This document shows positions 18,618-28,127 of a DNA stretch of 39,953 nucleotides, one piece after another (positions within the stretch are counted from its first letter, which is position 1; each line of letters starts with the position of its first letter). The notes under the pieces are model-generated. The model saw nothing but the letters and a program-made list of their open reading frames with translations. It was not told the origin of the DNA and did not search any database. The position numbers were made by a program, and so were the translations under genes. This DNA is from an uncultured Prochlorococcus sp. (GTDB taxonomy: Bacteria > Cyanobacteriota > Cyanobacteriia > PCC-6307 > Cyanobiaceae). The stretch covers positions 1 to 39,953 of the forward strand of contig CACNWH010000011.1 of the NCBI GenBank assembly GCA_902624105.1, written 5' to 3'.

Positions 18618-20009
18618 ATGAGTATTTCATCTTTTCTTAGAAAAAAGTTTTCAAGGAGTCTGTTTTTCCCAGCGCATAATAGGGGGCAGGCCCTTCCGAA
18701 AAAATTAGTTCAATTGCTAAGAGAGGATCCAGGATTTTGGGATCTTCCTGAATTACCTGAGCTTGGGTCTACATTTTCTAATTTTGGTTTAATAAAAGAT
18801 TCACAAGATTATTTTGCAAAAAAATTTGCTGTTAAAAGTTGTTGGTTTGGGGTGAATGGTGCATCAGGATTATTACAATCCGCAATTCTATCAATGGCAA
18901 ATTCAGGAGAATATATCCTACTACCTAGGAATATTCATATTTCTGTTATCAAAATTTGTATAGTGGCAAATATAATTCCCATATTCTTTGACCTTGAGTT
19001 TTCAGAAATTAGTGGCCACTATTTGCCCATAAAAAAAGACTGGCTTAAAAAAATATTAGATGAAAATTTACTAAATAATTTAAAAATAGCGGGAATTGTT
19101 TTAGTTAATCCTCATTATCAAGGTTATTCGTGTGAAATAAAACCTTTAGTTGATCTTTGTCATCAATTTAAAATTCCTGTTCTTGTTGATGAAGCTCATG
19201 GTTCTTACTTTCTATTTTGCGAAGATTATGATTTGCCAAATTCAGCTGTTAAAGCAAATGCAGATTTGGTAGTGCATTCTCTGCATAAATCACTAAACGG
19301 ATTAACACAAACTGCTATGTTATGGCATCAAGGTAACATTGTCGATAAAAATAAAATAGCTAGGAAGATTAATTTACTCCAAACTACAAGTCCAAATTCT
19401 TTGCTAATAGCCTCTTGTGAGGAATCTATTAAAGATTGGTTAAAAAAAGATAGTCTTGAAAAATATAAAAAAAGAATTAATCAAGCAAGAAACATTTACC
19501 ATGAACTTGTTTCAAGAGATGTCCCGTTGATAAAAACAGATGATCCTTTAAAAATTATATTAAATACTGGCTTTCATGGAATTGATGGTTTTACTGCAGA
19601 TGAATTTTTTTATAAAAAAGGTGTTATTGCTGAACTACCAGAAACAATGACTTTAACTTTTTGTTTGGGATTTGTGGAACAAACAAATTTTATTGATATG
19701 TTTGAGCACCTATGGAAAAGTTTACTTTCATCAGGATTAGAAAGAAAGGAACTTAAACCAATTAGACCACCATTTAGTTTAATTCAAATTCCAGAAATAA
19801 CTCCCTCAGAATCTTTACTAAGAGATTCTGAGAAAGTAAATATTAAACAATCAATTGGTAGGATTTCTGCTGATATTATTTGTCCCTATCCTCCAGGGAT
19901 CCCTCTAGTTATTCCTGGAGAAAGGATGGAAAAAGAAAGAGTTGATTGGTTGATTAAACAAGGATTAACGGGAGAAAACCTGTTAGATTTTTATATAAAC
20001 GTACTTTAA
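18618..20009 (+). CDS. Orn/Lys/Arg decarboxylase family PLP enzyme
   Basis: 463 residues, fold type I. N-terminal FFPAHNRG, the PLP-phosphate loop GVNGASG (78-84), Asp191 in VDEAHGSYF and the PLP-binding Lys224 in HSLHKSLNGL are all present. The length fits the short group seen in Gram-positive bacteria and cyanobacteria (SpeA/YaaO type), not the about 700-residue inducible enzymes. Substrate (arginine, lysine or ornithine) cannot be read from the sequence. A separate PLP family (fold III SpeA) usually makes agmatine in cyanobacteria, so this one may be a lysine or arginine decarboxylase of other use. Start ATG 18618; 19 bases before cdsA, so they are likely co-transcribed. Confidence 0.9.
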   Translation: MSISSFLRKKFSRSLFFPAHNRGQALPKKLVQLLREDPGFWDLPELPELGSTFSNFGLIKDSQDYFAKKFAVKSCWFGVNGASGLLQSAILSMANSGEYILLPRNIHISVIKICIVANIIPIFFDLEFSEISGHYLPIKKDWLKKILDENLLNNLKIAGIVLVNPHYQGYSCEIKPLVDLCHQFKIPVLVDEAHGSYFLFCEDYDLPNSAVKANADLVVHSLHKSLNGLTQTAMLWHQGNIVDKNKIARKINLLQTTSPNSLLIASCEESIKDWLKKDSLEKYKKRINQARNIYHELVSRDVPLIKTDDPLKIILNTGFHGIDGFTADEFFYKKGVIAELPETMTLTFCLGFVEQTNFIDMFEHLWKSLLSSGLERKELKPIRPPFSLIQIPEITPSESLLRDSEKVNIKQSIGRISADIICPYPPGIPLVIPGERMEKERVDWLIKQGLTGENLLDFYINVL

Positions 20010-20028
20010 AAAACTTAAAAAATATTTT

Positions 20029-20898
20029 ATGAGATTTAAAAGTGGATTAATTATTGGTGTAATTGGTCTATTAGTAGTCATACTGGGTGATTTTTATTTT
20101 GCTATTTGCATTGCAGTACTAACCTATTTGGCTCTTTTAGAATTATTTAGAATGGCTGAATTTACTGGTATAAAGCCTGCTACAAAAACTACTTTATTTT
20201 CATGCTTCATGCTTATTCTCTCAACTTATCTTGAATTAAAAGGAATAATAGGGGAAGAGATCTCGAATGCAATTTTGCCAATTTCTTCAATTGGTATATG
20301 CACATGGTTATTACTCCAGCCAAAGCCAGGTAGAATTTCTGATATTGCGACTTCTATTTTTGGATTATTTTATTTAGGTTTTTTGCCAAGTTATTGGATA
20401 AGATTGCGAGAATTAGATTCTATATTTATAAGTTCTAACTATGAAGGGACAGGCTTCTCTGACTTAGGCTATATTTCTGGATTTAATATTACCTTAATTT
20501 CATGCTTGATTATTGTTTCTAGTGATATTGGTTCTTATCTTTTCGGCAAGAATTTCGGGAAAAAATCACTTTCACCTATATCCCCAAGTAAAACAGTTGA
20601 AGGATTAATGGGAGGTATATTTTGCTCTGTCTCAACAGGAATTTTATTTACTTATCTATTTAATTGGAAGAATTATTTAATTATAGGTATAGTTTTTGGA
20701 ATAATAATTTCTTTGATGGCTTTAGTTGGAGATTTAATTGAATCTATGATGAAAAGGGATGCTAAATTAAAAGATTCAGGTAATTTATTGCCAGGGCATG
20801 GAGGGATACTTGATAGGATCGATAGCTATATTTTTACACCTTCCTTAATTTATTACTCTATACTCTTTCTTGAGTTCTTTAGGGCTTTAACTAATTGA
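20029..20898 (+). CDS. cdsA: phosphatidate cytidylyltransferase (CDP-diacylglycerol synthase)
   Basis: 289 residues with about seven to eight membrane helices. The C-terminal CDS signature is complete: Ser...Lys-Arg-Asp-Ala-Lys-x-Lys-Asp followed by LPGHGGILDRID. It makes CDP-diacylglycerol from phosphatidate and CTP in the inner or thylakoid membrane, for phosphatidylglycerol, the only phospholipid of most cyanobacteria and needed by both photosystems. Start ATG 20029. It lies downstream of the decarboxylase; its 3' end overlaps the convergent DUF2993 gene by 8 bases. Confidence 0.96.
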   Translation: MRFKSGLIIGVIGLLVVILGDFYFAICIAVLTYLALLELFRMAEFTGIKPATKTTLFSCFMLILSTYLELKGIIGEEISNAILPISSIGICTWLLLQPKPGRISDIATSIFGLFYLGFLPSYWIRLRELDSIFISSNYEGTGFSDLGYISGFNITLISCLIIVSSDIGSYLFGKNFGKKSLSPISPSKTVEGLMGGIFCSVSTGILFTYLFNWKNYLIIGIVFGIIISLMALVGDLIESMMKRDAKLKDSGNLLPGHGGILDRIDSYIFTPSLIYYSILFLEFFRALTN

Positions 20899-21478
20899 AT
20901 TTTATTTTCGAACTTAATTCAACTTCAATATAATTTTCGTAAAGAAATAAATTATTTACAGAGATATTTTTATCATTTATTAATGTTAGTCTTCTTTGAT
21001 TAATGTTGTTTACCAATGAAATACTATTTTCATCATATTTTAAAGTATATTTAATATCTTTATTAGGCAATTTATCCGATGAAATAAAGTATATTGAATT
21101 ATTATGAATTTCGATACTTTGAAAACTCATTAATATATAAGATTCTATTGAAGTTTTTAACCTATTCCAGTTTTTATTAAATATAGTTTCATTGATATTA
21201 TCTTTTGATAGTCTCATATGTAATAGAGTTGAGCAATTATTTATAAAAAACTTTTTGTTATTTAATGCGAATTTTAAAACTAAATTGCTTAATTTAATGT
21301 TTATATTACTTATATAAATTTTATTAAAAATTATACTTTCTGCTTTAATATATAATTCATCGATTACTCCTTTTAATTTATTATTTTTATTGACAATTTC
21401 AATATTTTTAATTGTTATTTTTTCGCAAATTATTTTTAATATAGTTACAATTCCTAATCTCATAAATTTAGGAATCAT
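20891..21478 (-). CDS. DUF2993 (LmeA-like) protein
   Basis: About 195 residues from ATG 21478, 5 bases after the alpha/beta hydrolase stop. A longer frame reaches a TTG at 21556 but would overlap the upstream gene by 73 bases, and its extra residues do not look conserved, so I prefer the ATG. The stretch KGVIDELYIKAESIIFNKI followed by ISNINIKLSNLVLKF is the recurrent DUF2993 pattern (a lipid-transfer-like beta sheet, related to mycobacterial LmeA). The protein is Asn/Ile/Lys-rich, reflecting base composition. There is no clear signal peptide. It is the last gene of a minus-strand group after clpC, the GldA-like gene and the hydrolase. Function unknown; membrane-lipid contact is plausible from the fold family. 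Confidence 0.72.
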   Translation of the reverse strand: MIPKFMRLGIVTILKIICEKITIKNIEIVNKNNKLKGVIDELYIKAESIIFNKIYISNINIKLSNLVLKFALNNKKFFINNCSTLLHMRLSKDNINETIFNKNWNRLKTSIESYILMSFQSIEIHNNSIYFISSDKLPNKDIKYTLKYDENSISLVNNINQRRLTLINDKNISVNNLFLYENYIEVELSSKIKFN

Positions 21479-21483
21479 ATTAT

Positions 21484-22383
21484 TTAATTTAGTAAAAAAT
21501 CTATTATCATTTTTTCGGTAAGTTGTGGTAAATCTAAGTGTGGGAGATGCCCACAATTCTTAAGTTTTACTAGATTTAAATTATTCATCTTTTGGAATTT
21601 ATTTAATTCATCAATTCCAAGGATCCTATCATTTTCACCACAAATTGTTTTAATTTCGATATCATCAAGATTTTCATAAGTTCTTCCAAAACCTCCGCTT
21701 TTCGCAAAGCATGCCAAGGAGTTTCTCCATCCTTTACAACCTAAATGTATAGAAGCTATTTGTTCTTCTGCAACCCCAACGCTTTGATCAGGTTCAGCAA
21801 AGGCTTGGCGACAAAGATTCTTCCTCACTATCGGTAAACCAAGAAAGGCAGCTCCCATTTGGTTAAAGGGCATGGGTATTTTTTTTGGTTTTGTAAATAA
21901 ACCTGCAGGGGATAAAAGTATTATTTTATCTATATCTTTCTTTATCTTTTTTGTTAAAGAAAAAGCTACTGAACCACCCATAGAGGCACCAACTATATTA
22001 ATTTTTTGAGTAATTTTTAGCTTATCTATTATGTCTGTTAAATTTGTTACTATATTTTCCGAATTATAATTTATGTTTGATATTCTTGGCGAGAATCCAA
22101 AACCTAAAAGATCTGGGATAATTAATTTAAATTTGTTTTTTAAAGATGGATATATTCTTCTGAATTCTAAAAAACTACTATCAAATCCATGAAGACATAA
22201 TAAAGGAGGTCCCTCTCCGCCAATTACTACTGGAAACTTTGATAAACCCCATTTTTTCTCTAATTGTAACCAATGTAGATCCTCTGCTATATTTTTCCCT
22301 AAAGGATCAATTATGGTACTCTTTAAATGCATTAAATAACTGAAGTTTGAGCTATTTAGATCTTTCTCATTTCCTGTATTCAA
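21484..22383 (-). CDS. alpha/beta-hydrolase fold protein
   Basis: Up to 299 residues from TTG 22383; an internal ATG at 22332 would give 282 residues and is the conservative alternative. Neither has a clear ribosome binding site. The fold is shown by the oxyanion-hole motif LHGFDSSFLEF, the nucleophile elbow GASMGGSVA (Ser), an acid in the CGENDRILG segment and the catalytic His in NCGHLPHLD. Cyanobacterial homologues are annotated only as hydrolase or lipase-like, and some relatives act on pigment esters or haloalkanes. The TTG is 6 bases after the stop of the GldA-like gene, so it is probably translationally linked. Substrate unknown. Confidence 0.88.
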   Translation of the reverse strand: MNTGNEKDLNSSNFSYLMHLKSTIIDPLGKNIAEDLHWLQLEKKWGLSKFPVVIGGEGPPLLCLHGFDSSFLEFRRIYPSLKNKFKLIIPDLLGFGFSPRISNINYNSENIVTNLTDIIDKLKITQKINIVGASMGGSVAFSLTKKIKKDIDKIILLSPAGLFTKPKKIPMPFNQMGAAFLGLPIVRKNLCRQAFAEPDQSVGVAEEQIASIHLGCKGWRNSLACFAKSGGFGRTYENLDDIEIKTICGENDRILGIDELNKFQKMNNLNLVKLKNCGHLPHLDLPQLTEKMIIDFLLN

Positions 22384-22389
22384 AATAAT

Positions 22390-23481
22390 TTAGATTGTTA
22401 TCTTCTCTGATTCAAATTTTGAGATGACTTGAATAATATCTTCTGTTGAAAATTCAAAAGGAAGGAAATGTATCTCAGATTCTTTTCTACAAGTGAAAGA
22501 AGCTATTTTTTGAAGATTATCATTTTCAAAAACATTAATGCCAAGTTCTGATATCGAGGTTGGTAAATTTAAGTTCTTCATAAATTTAGTTAATTGTTTT
22601 ATAGATTGATTGGCTAATTTATTATTATTTTTACTTTCCTCTAATCTTAATTGGATAAGGATCCCAACACCCACAATCTCACCATGTAGTGGTCTTTTAT
22701 TTGAAGATATTTGAGTAATTGCATTATGAAAAGCGTGTGCTGCTGCTGTTCTGCATTTCTCTCCACCAATACCACCAATAAGGCCTGCTGTAAGACTATT
22801 TGCCTCCACTATATTTCTCCAAGACAAATTATCTTCTAGAGGATTATTGTAAGCATCTTCACCTTCAATAAATAATTGGTCTCTTAGAACTCGTGAAATC
22901 TGTATGGCCTGTTGAATAATCCCATCTTTATTTGAGGAACTGGTAATAGATGATTCATACCATTTCGCTAATGAATCAGCTATGCCACTAGATAATGTTT
23001 TTTTAGGAGCTGAATTTATAAAAGAATGATCACAAACTAATATTTTTGGACAAGATTTAAGATTTATATCTTTCACAAATTTTCCCTCGGTAGTATAAAT
23101 ATTTGCTAAGGCTGTCCAACCTGCACATGTTGAAGCACTCAAAGGGACGGTAATACATGGTACTGAGAGATATTCTGCTAATAGCTTGCCTGCATCTAAA
23201 ACTTTCCCGCCGCCTGCTGTAATTATTGAATCGCATTTATGCTTCACTGCAAGATTATTAATTCTTGTTAGATCATCTTCACAACAATCAAATTCTAATT
23301 CGGTTTCGTAAACTTTTAATTTTAGTTGACTCAAATCAAAAGAGATTATCGATCTTAAGGATTTTGTCATAGGACTCCTCCCTAATAGGAGAGGAGATTT
23401 AGTAATCTTTACAATTTCAGGTAAAGATTCTTTCCAAGCATTTTTGCCTCTAAAAACTTTATCTGGCGAGATTATCTGCAT
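22390..23481 (-). CDS. iron-containing/glycerol dehydrogenase-family NAD(P) oxidoreductase
   Basis: 363 residues, GldA-like. The dinucleotide loop is TAGGGKVLDAGKLLA, metal-site residues occur in SSGIADSLAKWYE (Asp), AAAHAFHNAIT (His) and LHGEIVGVGIL (His). GldA oxidises glycerol to dihydroxyacetone. Related members are sn-glycerol-1-phosphate or 3-dehydroquinate-like enzymes, so the exact substrate is open. Cyanobacteria often keep one such gene without a glycerol kinase pathway, so glycerol may not be the true substrate. Start ATG 23481, 17 bases after the clpC stop, which suggests read-through from clpC. Confidence 0.88.
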   Translation of the reverse strand: MQIISPDKVFRGKNAWKESLPEIVKITKSPLLLGRSPMTKSLRSIISFDLSQLKLKVYETELEFDCCEDDLTRINNLAVKHKCDSIITAGGGKVLDAGKLLAEYLSVPCITVPLSASTCAGWTALANIYTTEGKFVKDINLKSCPKILVCDHSFINSAPKKTLSSGIADSLAKWYESSITSSSNKDGIIQQAIQISRVLRDQLFIEGEDAYNNPLEDNLSWRNIVEANSLTAGLIGGIGGEKCRTAAAHAFHNAITQISSNKRPLHGEIVGVGILIQLRLEESKNNNKLANQSIKQLTKFMKNLNLPTSISELGINVFENDNLQKIASFTCRKESEIHFLPFEFSTEDIIQVISKFESEKITI

Positions 23482-23498
23482 TTAGCAAGGTTTTGTAA

Positions 23499-26030
23499 TT
23501 AAAAATTAGCTCCTGCTAGCTCTTGAGGGGACTCCTCAGGTGATATTTTTACAGTAACTTTTTTATTCTCATCAACGTCAACTAAGGCTAAATCTCCATC
23601 TTTTATGCGTCCTGAAAGAACTTCTTCTGCAAGACTATCTTCGAGCAATCTCATTACAGCCCTTCTAAGTGGCCTTGCTCCGTATGCAGGGTTATATCCT
23701 TCTTCTACTAGCCGTTCTTTAAATGCATCCGTTACATTAAGTTTTATACCCTTCTCATTAATTCTGGAGAAAACTTCTTTTAGCATTATTTCTGCTATAT
23801 CTTTTACTTCATCTTTTGTTAATTGTCTGAATACAATTATTTCGTCTAATCTATTTAGAAATTCAGGTCTAAAATATTGTTTTAACTCTTCGTTAACTAA
23901 AGATTTAATACGGTTGTATTGACTATCTTCAACAGATTCTCCTGAAAATTCAAAACCGAGACCGCCTCCACCTTTTTCAATAACTTTTGATCCAATATTT
24001 GAAGTCATTATCAATAATGTATTTTTAAAATCTACTGTTCTACCTTTAGAGTCAGTAAGTCTACCTTCTTCGAGGAGTTGTAAAAGTAAATTGAAAACGT
24101 CAGGATGAGCTTTCTCAACTTCGTCAAATAAAACTACTGTGTAGGGCCTTCTTCTAACAGCTTCTGTTAGTTGTCCCCCTTCGTTAAAGCCCACGTATCC
24201 TGGAGGAGATCCTATTAATTTACTCACAGTATGTCTTTCCATAAATTCAGACATATCAAGTCTTATCATCGCTTCTTCACTTCCAAAGAAATAAGAGGCA
24301 AGTGCCTTAGTTAATTCTGTTTTGCCAACCCCTGTTGGACCAGAAAAAATGAAGCTTGCTATTGGCCTATTTGGATTTTTCAAACCAACTCTTGCACGTC
24401 TAATTGCTCTTGATACAGCTTTCACCGCTTCATCTTGACCGATAAGTCTTTTGTGAAGAGTATCTTCCATATTAAGAAGTTTTACTGACTCAGTTTCAGT
24501 TAGTTTTTGAACAGGAACCCCTGTCCAAGAGGCAACTATGTGAGCAACATCTTCTTCATTAACAACTGGACTTTGAGCAATGTTGAGTGAATTTTCAGTA
24601 GCAGCATTTTCATCATTAGAAATAGTATTTTCGTTTTGAGCTTCTTTCTTATTTTCTAAAAGTTCTTTAATCTTGGAAGATAATTCAATTTCTTTTTCTC
24701 TTAATTGTCCCGCCTGATCAAAATTTTGTTCTCTAACAGATTCTTCTTTTTGTTTTTGAATCTCTCTTAATTCCTTATCAATTTGTTTAGCCTCAGGGGG
24801 AAGTTTTGAATTTATTAATCTAACTCTGCTTCCAGCTTCATCTATGAGATCAATTGCTTTATCGGGCAAAAATCTATCAGATATGTATCTGTCTCCTAAA
24901 TGAGCTGCGGCATCAAGAGCTTCATCAGTGATCTTCAACCTGTGGTGCTGTTCATATCTTTCTCTTAAACCCTTGAGTATTTCTATTGTGTCTTCTATAG
25001 ATGGCTCACCAACCATCACCGGTTGGAATCTTCTTTCTAATGCCGCATCACGTTCTATGTGTTTTCTATATTCATCAAGAGTAGTTGCTCCAATACATTG
25101 GAGTTCTCCCCTGGCTAATGCAGGTTTGAGAATATTAGCAGCATCGATAGCTCCTTCAGCGGCACCTGCTCCAATAAGAGTATGAACTTCATCAATAACT
25201 AAAATTACGTTGCCAGCAGATTTGATTTCTTCCATTATTTTTTTTAATCTTTCTTCAAATTCACCCCTATATTTTGTGCCTGCAACTAATAGACCAATAT
25301 CTAGTGTAAGAACTCGTTTATCTTCCAAAATATCAGGAATCTCACCTTGCTGGATTCTCTGGGCTAAGCCTTCCGCAATAGCTGTTTTCCCAACACCTGG
25401 TTCTCCAATTAAAACAGGATTATTTTTTGTTCTTCTACCAAGTATTTGGACAACCCTATCTATTTCAGCATATCTGCCAACAACTGGATCAAGCTTTGAT
25501 TCACTGGCTAGTTTTGTTAAATTTGTTCCAAACTCATCTAATGTTGCTGTTTTTACACTTCCTTTACTAGAACCAGCACCAGACCCAACCTCAGCTGTTT
25601 CTCCAAGCATTCTTATAACTTGTGTTCTAACTTTAGTTAAATCTATGCCTAAATTTTCAAGAACTCTAGCGGCTACTCCTTCACCCTCTCTTATTAATCC
25701 TAAAAGTAAATGTTCTGTACCAATATAATTATGACCAAGTTGACGAGCTTCTTCGAGAGAAAGCTCAAGAACTCTTTTCGCTCTTGGTGTAAATGGAATT
25801 TCTACTGCTACAAATCCTGATCCTCTTCCAATAATTTTTTCTACTTCAATTCTAGAGTCTTTTAAATTTACTCCTAAAGATTTCAAAACCTTAGCAGCTA
25901 CACCAGTACCTTCACCTATAAGTCCAAGAAGTATTTGCTCTGTTCCAACAAAATTATGACCTAGTCTTCTAGCTTCTTCTTGGGCTAGCATTATGACTTT
26001 AATAGCTTTTTCGGTGAATCTTTCAAACAT
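23499..26030 (-). CDS. clpC: ATP-dependent Clp protease ATP-binding subunit ClpC
   Basis: 843 residues, full length. Domains in order: the double Clp-N repeat (about 1-150, with [15 protein letters not shown] and [15 protein letters not shown]), the first AAA+ module with Walker [10 protein letters not shown], the M-domain with a UVR motif (about 425-460), and the second AAA+ module with Walker [10 protein letters not shown] and [10 protein letters not shown]. It unfolds proteins for the ClpP/ClpR core. ClpC is essential in cyanobacteria and close to plastid ClpC. A stretch of 186 bases upstream (26031-26216) separates it from the rimI-like gene and holds two small inverted repeats. Start ATG 26030. 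Confidence 0.98.
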   Translation of the reverse strand: MFERFTEKAIKVIMLAQEEARRLGHNFVGTEQILLGLIGEGTGVAAKVLKSLGVNLKDSRIEVEKIIGRGSGFVAVEIPFTPRAKRVLELSLEEARQLGHNYIGTEHLLLGLIREGEGVAARVLENLGIDLTKVRTQVIRMLGETAEVGSGAGSSKGSVKTATLDEFGTNLTKLASESKLDPVVGRYAEIDRVVQILGRRTKNNPVLIGEPGVGKTAIAEGLAQRIQQGEIPDILEDKRVLTLDIGLLVAGTKYRGEFEERLKKIMEEIKSAGNVILVIDEVHTLIGAGAAEGAIDAANILKPALARGELQCIGATTLDEYRKHIERDAALERRFQPVMVGEPSIEDTIEILKGLRERYEQHHRLKITDEALDAAAHLGDRYISDRFLPDKAIDLIDEAGSRVRLINSKLPPEAKQIDKELREIQKQKEESVREQNFDQAGQLREKEIELSSKIKELLENKKEAQNENTISNDENAATENSLNIAQSPVVNEEDVAHIVASWTGVPVQKLTETESVKLLNMEDTLHKRLIGQDEAVKAVSRAIRRARVGLKNPNRPIASFIFSGPTGVGKTELTKALASYFFGSEEAMIRLDMSEFMERHTVSKLIGSPPGYVGFNEGGQLTEAVRRRPYTVVLFDEVEKAHPDVFNLLLQLLEEGRLTDSKGRTVDFKNTLLIMTSNIGSKVIEKGGGGLGFEFSGESVEDSQYNRIKSLVNEELKQYFRPEFLNRLDEIIVFRQLTKDEVKDIAEIMLKEVFSRINEKGIKLNVTDAFKERLVEEGYNPAYGARPLRRAVMRLLEDSLAEEVLSGRIKDGDLALVDVDENKKVTVKISPEESPQELAGANF

Positions 26031-26216
26031 TACGGATTGAGTTCCTATTAATAACCTACCAGTATTGAGCCTATTTTGTGTTCAGAATGAGCTTTTGTGA
26101 ATACCTAATGTATTTTTATCTTTGACCAAATACTACATTATTAGCGGGATTCGCTTATTTCATTAGTGTTTCACGGATTCTGGTTATCCGCACAATAAAA
26201 AAATTTAATTATTTAT
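26031..26216. promoter_or_regulatory. clpC upstream region with two small inverted repeats
   Basis: This 186-base gap lies between two minus-strand genes. It contains AGCG/CGCT at 26143-26155 (5-base loop) and CGGAT/ATCCG at 26174-26190 (7-base loop). Neither has a T-run on the minus strand, so they do not look like good terminators for the rimI-like gene. They may form the leader of the clpC transcript or be chance. No CIRCE-like or CtsR-like operator is visible. Weak evidence overall. Confidence 0.35.
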
Positions 26217-26648
26217 TTAACATTTTTTTTCCTTTAAAATAGCATCACTGCCATCTTTATAATATTTCTTTCTTACTCTTATAGTTTCAAATCCAAAGTT
26301 ATCGTAGAAGTTTAAAGCATGTTCATTTTTTAATGAAACTTCTAAAAATATTTTTTTAATATTTTCATTTTTGCATTCTTTAATGATCTTATAAATTAAT
26401 TTCTTTCCTAGGCCTCTTCTTTTGTGAGAAGGATGAATTGATAAATATCTTATCTCTGCTTCATCATACATCTTGTGAAAAACGCATACTCCTAATATTG
26501 AGTTATTAGAATAAACACCAATTGCAGTTACATGATCCTTTTCAAGCTCATTTTTCCATTGATTTTGATTCCAAAGCTTCATAGATTTTAAATCTAGTTT
26601 GTAACAACTTTCTGAATTTTCAGGACAAATTTCTTTTATATTTATCAT
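26217..26648 (-). CDS. rimI: GNAT-family N-acetyltransferase (RimI-like)
   Basis: 143 residues. The acetyl-CoA-binding motif A is seen as YLSIHPSHKRRGLGKKLI (near 68-86; Arg/Gly-x-Gly pattern), preceded by an AEIRYLS beta strand and followed by IFLEVSLKNEHALNFYDNFGFE, typical of RimI, which acetylates the N-terminal Ala of ribosomal protein S18. Short GNATs of this shape are hard to split by sequence alone, so the substrate is not certain. Start ATG 26648; divergent from lysA with a 78-base gap. Confidence 0.85.
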   Translation of the reverse strand: MINIKEICPENSESCYKLDLKSMKLWNQNQWKNELEKDHVTAIGVYSNNSILGVCVFHKMYDEAEIRYLSIHPSHKRRGLGKKLIYKIIKECKNENIKKIFLEVSLKNEHALNFYDNFGFETIRVRKKYYKDGSDAILKEKKC

Positions 26649-26726
26649 TATTTTTGATCTCTTAAATAAAAAAAGTTTTAGTTAATTGATAAGCTTGTAG
26701 AATATTGTTGATAAAGGATTTGAAAA

Positions 26727-28097
26727 ATGAAAGGTAAAGACTCATTTATTAATAATAAGATTGATTTTGAAAGTCCTAACAAAAATATTGTACCTTTAAC
26801 TACAAAAATCAATAACGGTAAGTTGTTTATTGGAGGATGTTCTGTAGAGCAGCTGGTAAGAAATTATGATTCACCATTATACATTTTAGATGAATTGACT
26901 TTGCGAAATTCATGTAAAGCTTATAAAAATGCACTCAATAAATATTATGAAGGTGATTCTCTTCCTATCTATGCATCTAAAGCTAATAGTTCCTTATTTA
27001 TGAGTAATTTGATATCTTCTGAAGGATTTGGGCTAGATGCTGTTTCAGAGGGTGAATTATTAACAGCACTAAAGGGAGGAGTACCTTACGAAAAAATCGT
27101 CTTTCATGGGAATAATAAATCTGATAAAGAATTAGAGTTTGCCGTTGCAAATAAAATTAAAGTAGTTGTGGATAATAATTATGATTTGGAGAGGATGATA
27201 AATTTTTCTGAATATTTAGATAGAAAGATAAAAATTATGATCAGATTCACACCTGGAATAGAATGTCATACACATGAATATATCAGGACAGGATCTTTTG
27301 ATAGTAAATTTGGATTTGGCTTGGAAAATTTAACTTATGTGTTTGAAGAAATTAATAAATTTAAAAATCTAGATTTAGTGGGTTTGCATGCTCATATAGG
27401 TTCTCAAATTTTTGAATTAGAACCACATCGAGATCTAGGAAAGATATTAGTAAATTTTGCAATTGATGCTCAAAAATATGGCCATAGGATACAGGAATTA
27501 AATGTTGGAGGAGGTTTAGGGATTAAATATACAAATGAAGATGATCCCCCTTCAATAGAAGATTGGGTTAAGACAATATCTGAATCAGTTACAGAAGAAT
27601 GTAAAAAAAATAATTTTCAATTACCGTTACTTATGTGTGAACCTGGAAGATCAATTGTTTCAACTTCAGGAGTTACTATATATAAAATTGGATCATTTAA
27701 AGAGATTCCAGGGTTGAAAACATATATTTCTGTTGATGGGGGAATGAGTGATAATCCAAGACCAATTACTTATCAGTCAAATTATTCCGCTTGCTTAGTA
27801 AAAGATCCTCTTAACAAAAACCAGATAAATAAATATACAATAGCTGGAAAGCATTGCGAGTCAGGAGATGTTTTATTTAAAGAAATTGAGATTGGAAGCT
27901 GTCAAACGGGTGATTTATTATGCGTTTTTGGGACAGGGGCTTATAATCTTTCAATGAGTTCAAATTACAATAGGATCCCAAGGCCTGCGGCATTATTAGT
28001 TTCAAATGGCAATGCAGAATTAATCCAAAAAAGAGAAACATCTGAAGATCTATTAAAATATGATGTTCTTCCAGATCGCTTTATTAAGCAATCTTAG
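26727..28097 (+). CDS. lysA: diaminopimelate decarboxylase
   Basis: 456 residues, fold-III PLP enzyme. The PLP Lys85 lies in IYASKANSS; other hallmarks are HGNNKSDKEL, the HAHIGSQI glycine-rich region, the VGGGLGIKY phosphate loop, CEPGRSIV and the partner-chain CESGDVLF Cys. It decarboxylates meso-diaminopimelate to lysine; meso-DAP itself is used in peptidoglycan. Start ATG 26727. Its stop is 30 bases before the diadenylate cyclase start, so it may head the run lysA-cyclase-uppS-bioB-trhO. Confidence 0.97.
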   Translation: MKGKDSFINNKIDFESPNKNIVPLTTKINNGKLFIGGCSVEQLVRNYDSPLYILDELTLRNSCKAYKNALNKYYEGDSLPIYASKANSSLFMSNLISSEGFGLDAVSEGELLTALKGGVPYEKIVFHGNNKSDKELEFAVANKIKVVVDNNYDLERMINFSEYLDRKIKIMIRFTPGIECHTHEYIRTGSFDSKFGFGLENLTYVFEEINKFKNLDLVGLHAHIGSQIFELEPHRDLGKILVNFAIDAQKYGHRIQELNVGGGLGIKYTNEDDPPSIEDWVKTISESVTEECKKNNFQLPLLMCEPGRSIVSTSGVTIYKIGSFKEIPGLKTYISVDGGMSDNPRPITYQSNYSACLVKDPLNKNQINKYTIAGKHCESGDVLFKEIEIGSCQTGDLLCVFGTGAYNLSMSSNYNRIPRPAALLVSNGNAELIQKRETSEDLLKYDVLPDRFIKQS

Positions 28098-28127
28098 GTA
28101 AGTTTAAAATAAGTATTTAAATTTAAT

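Noticed and set aside
21479-21556. N-terminal extension of the DUF2993 protein to a TTG at 21556
   Set aside because: It would overlap the upstream hydrolase gene by 73 bases; an ATG 5 bases after that gene's stop fits the usual junctions here better.
25210-25728. 172-codon open frame on the plus strand, opposite clpC
   Set aside because: It lies wholly inside the highly conserved clpC gene and its translation has no family pattern; it is a by-product of clpC codon use. The same applies to the shorter plus-strand frames at 23605-23922 and 24928-25185.
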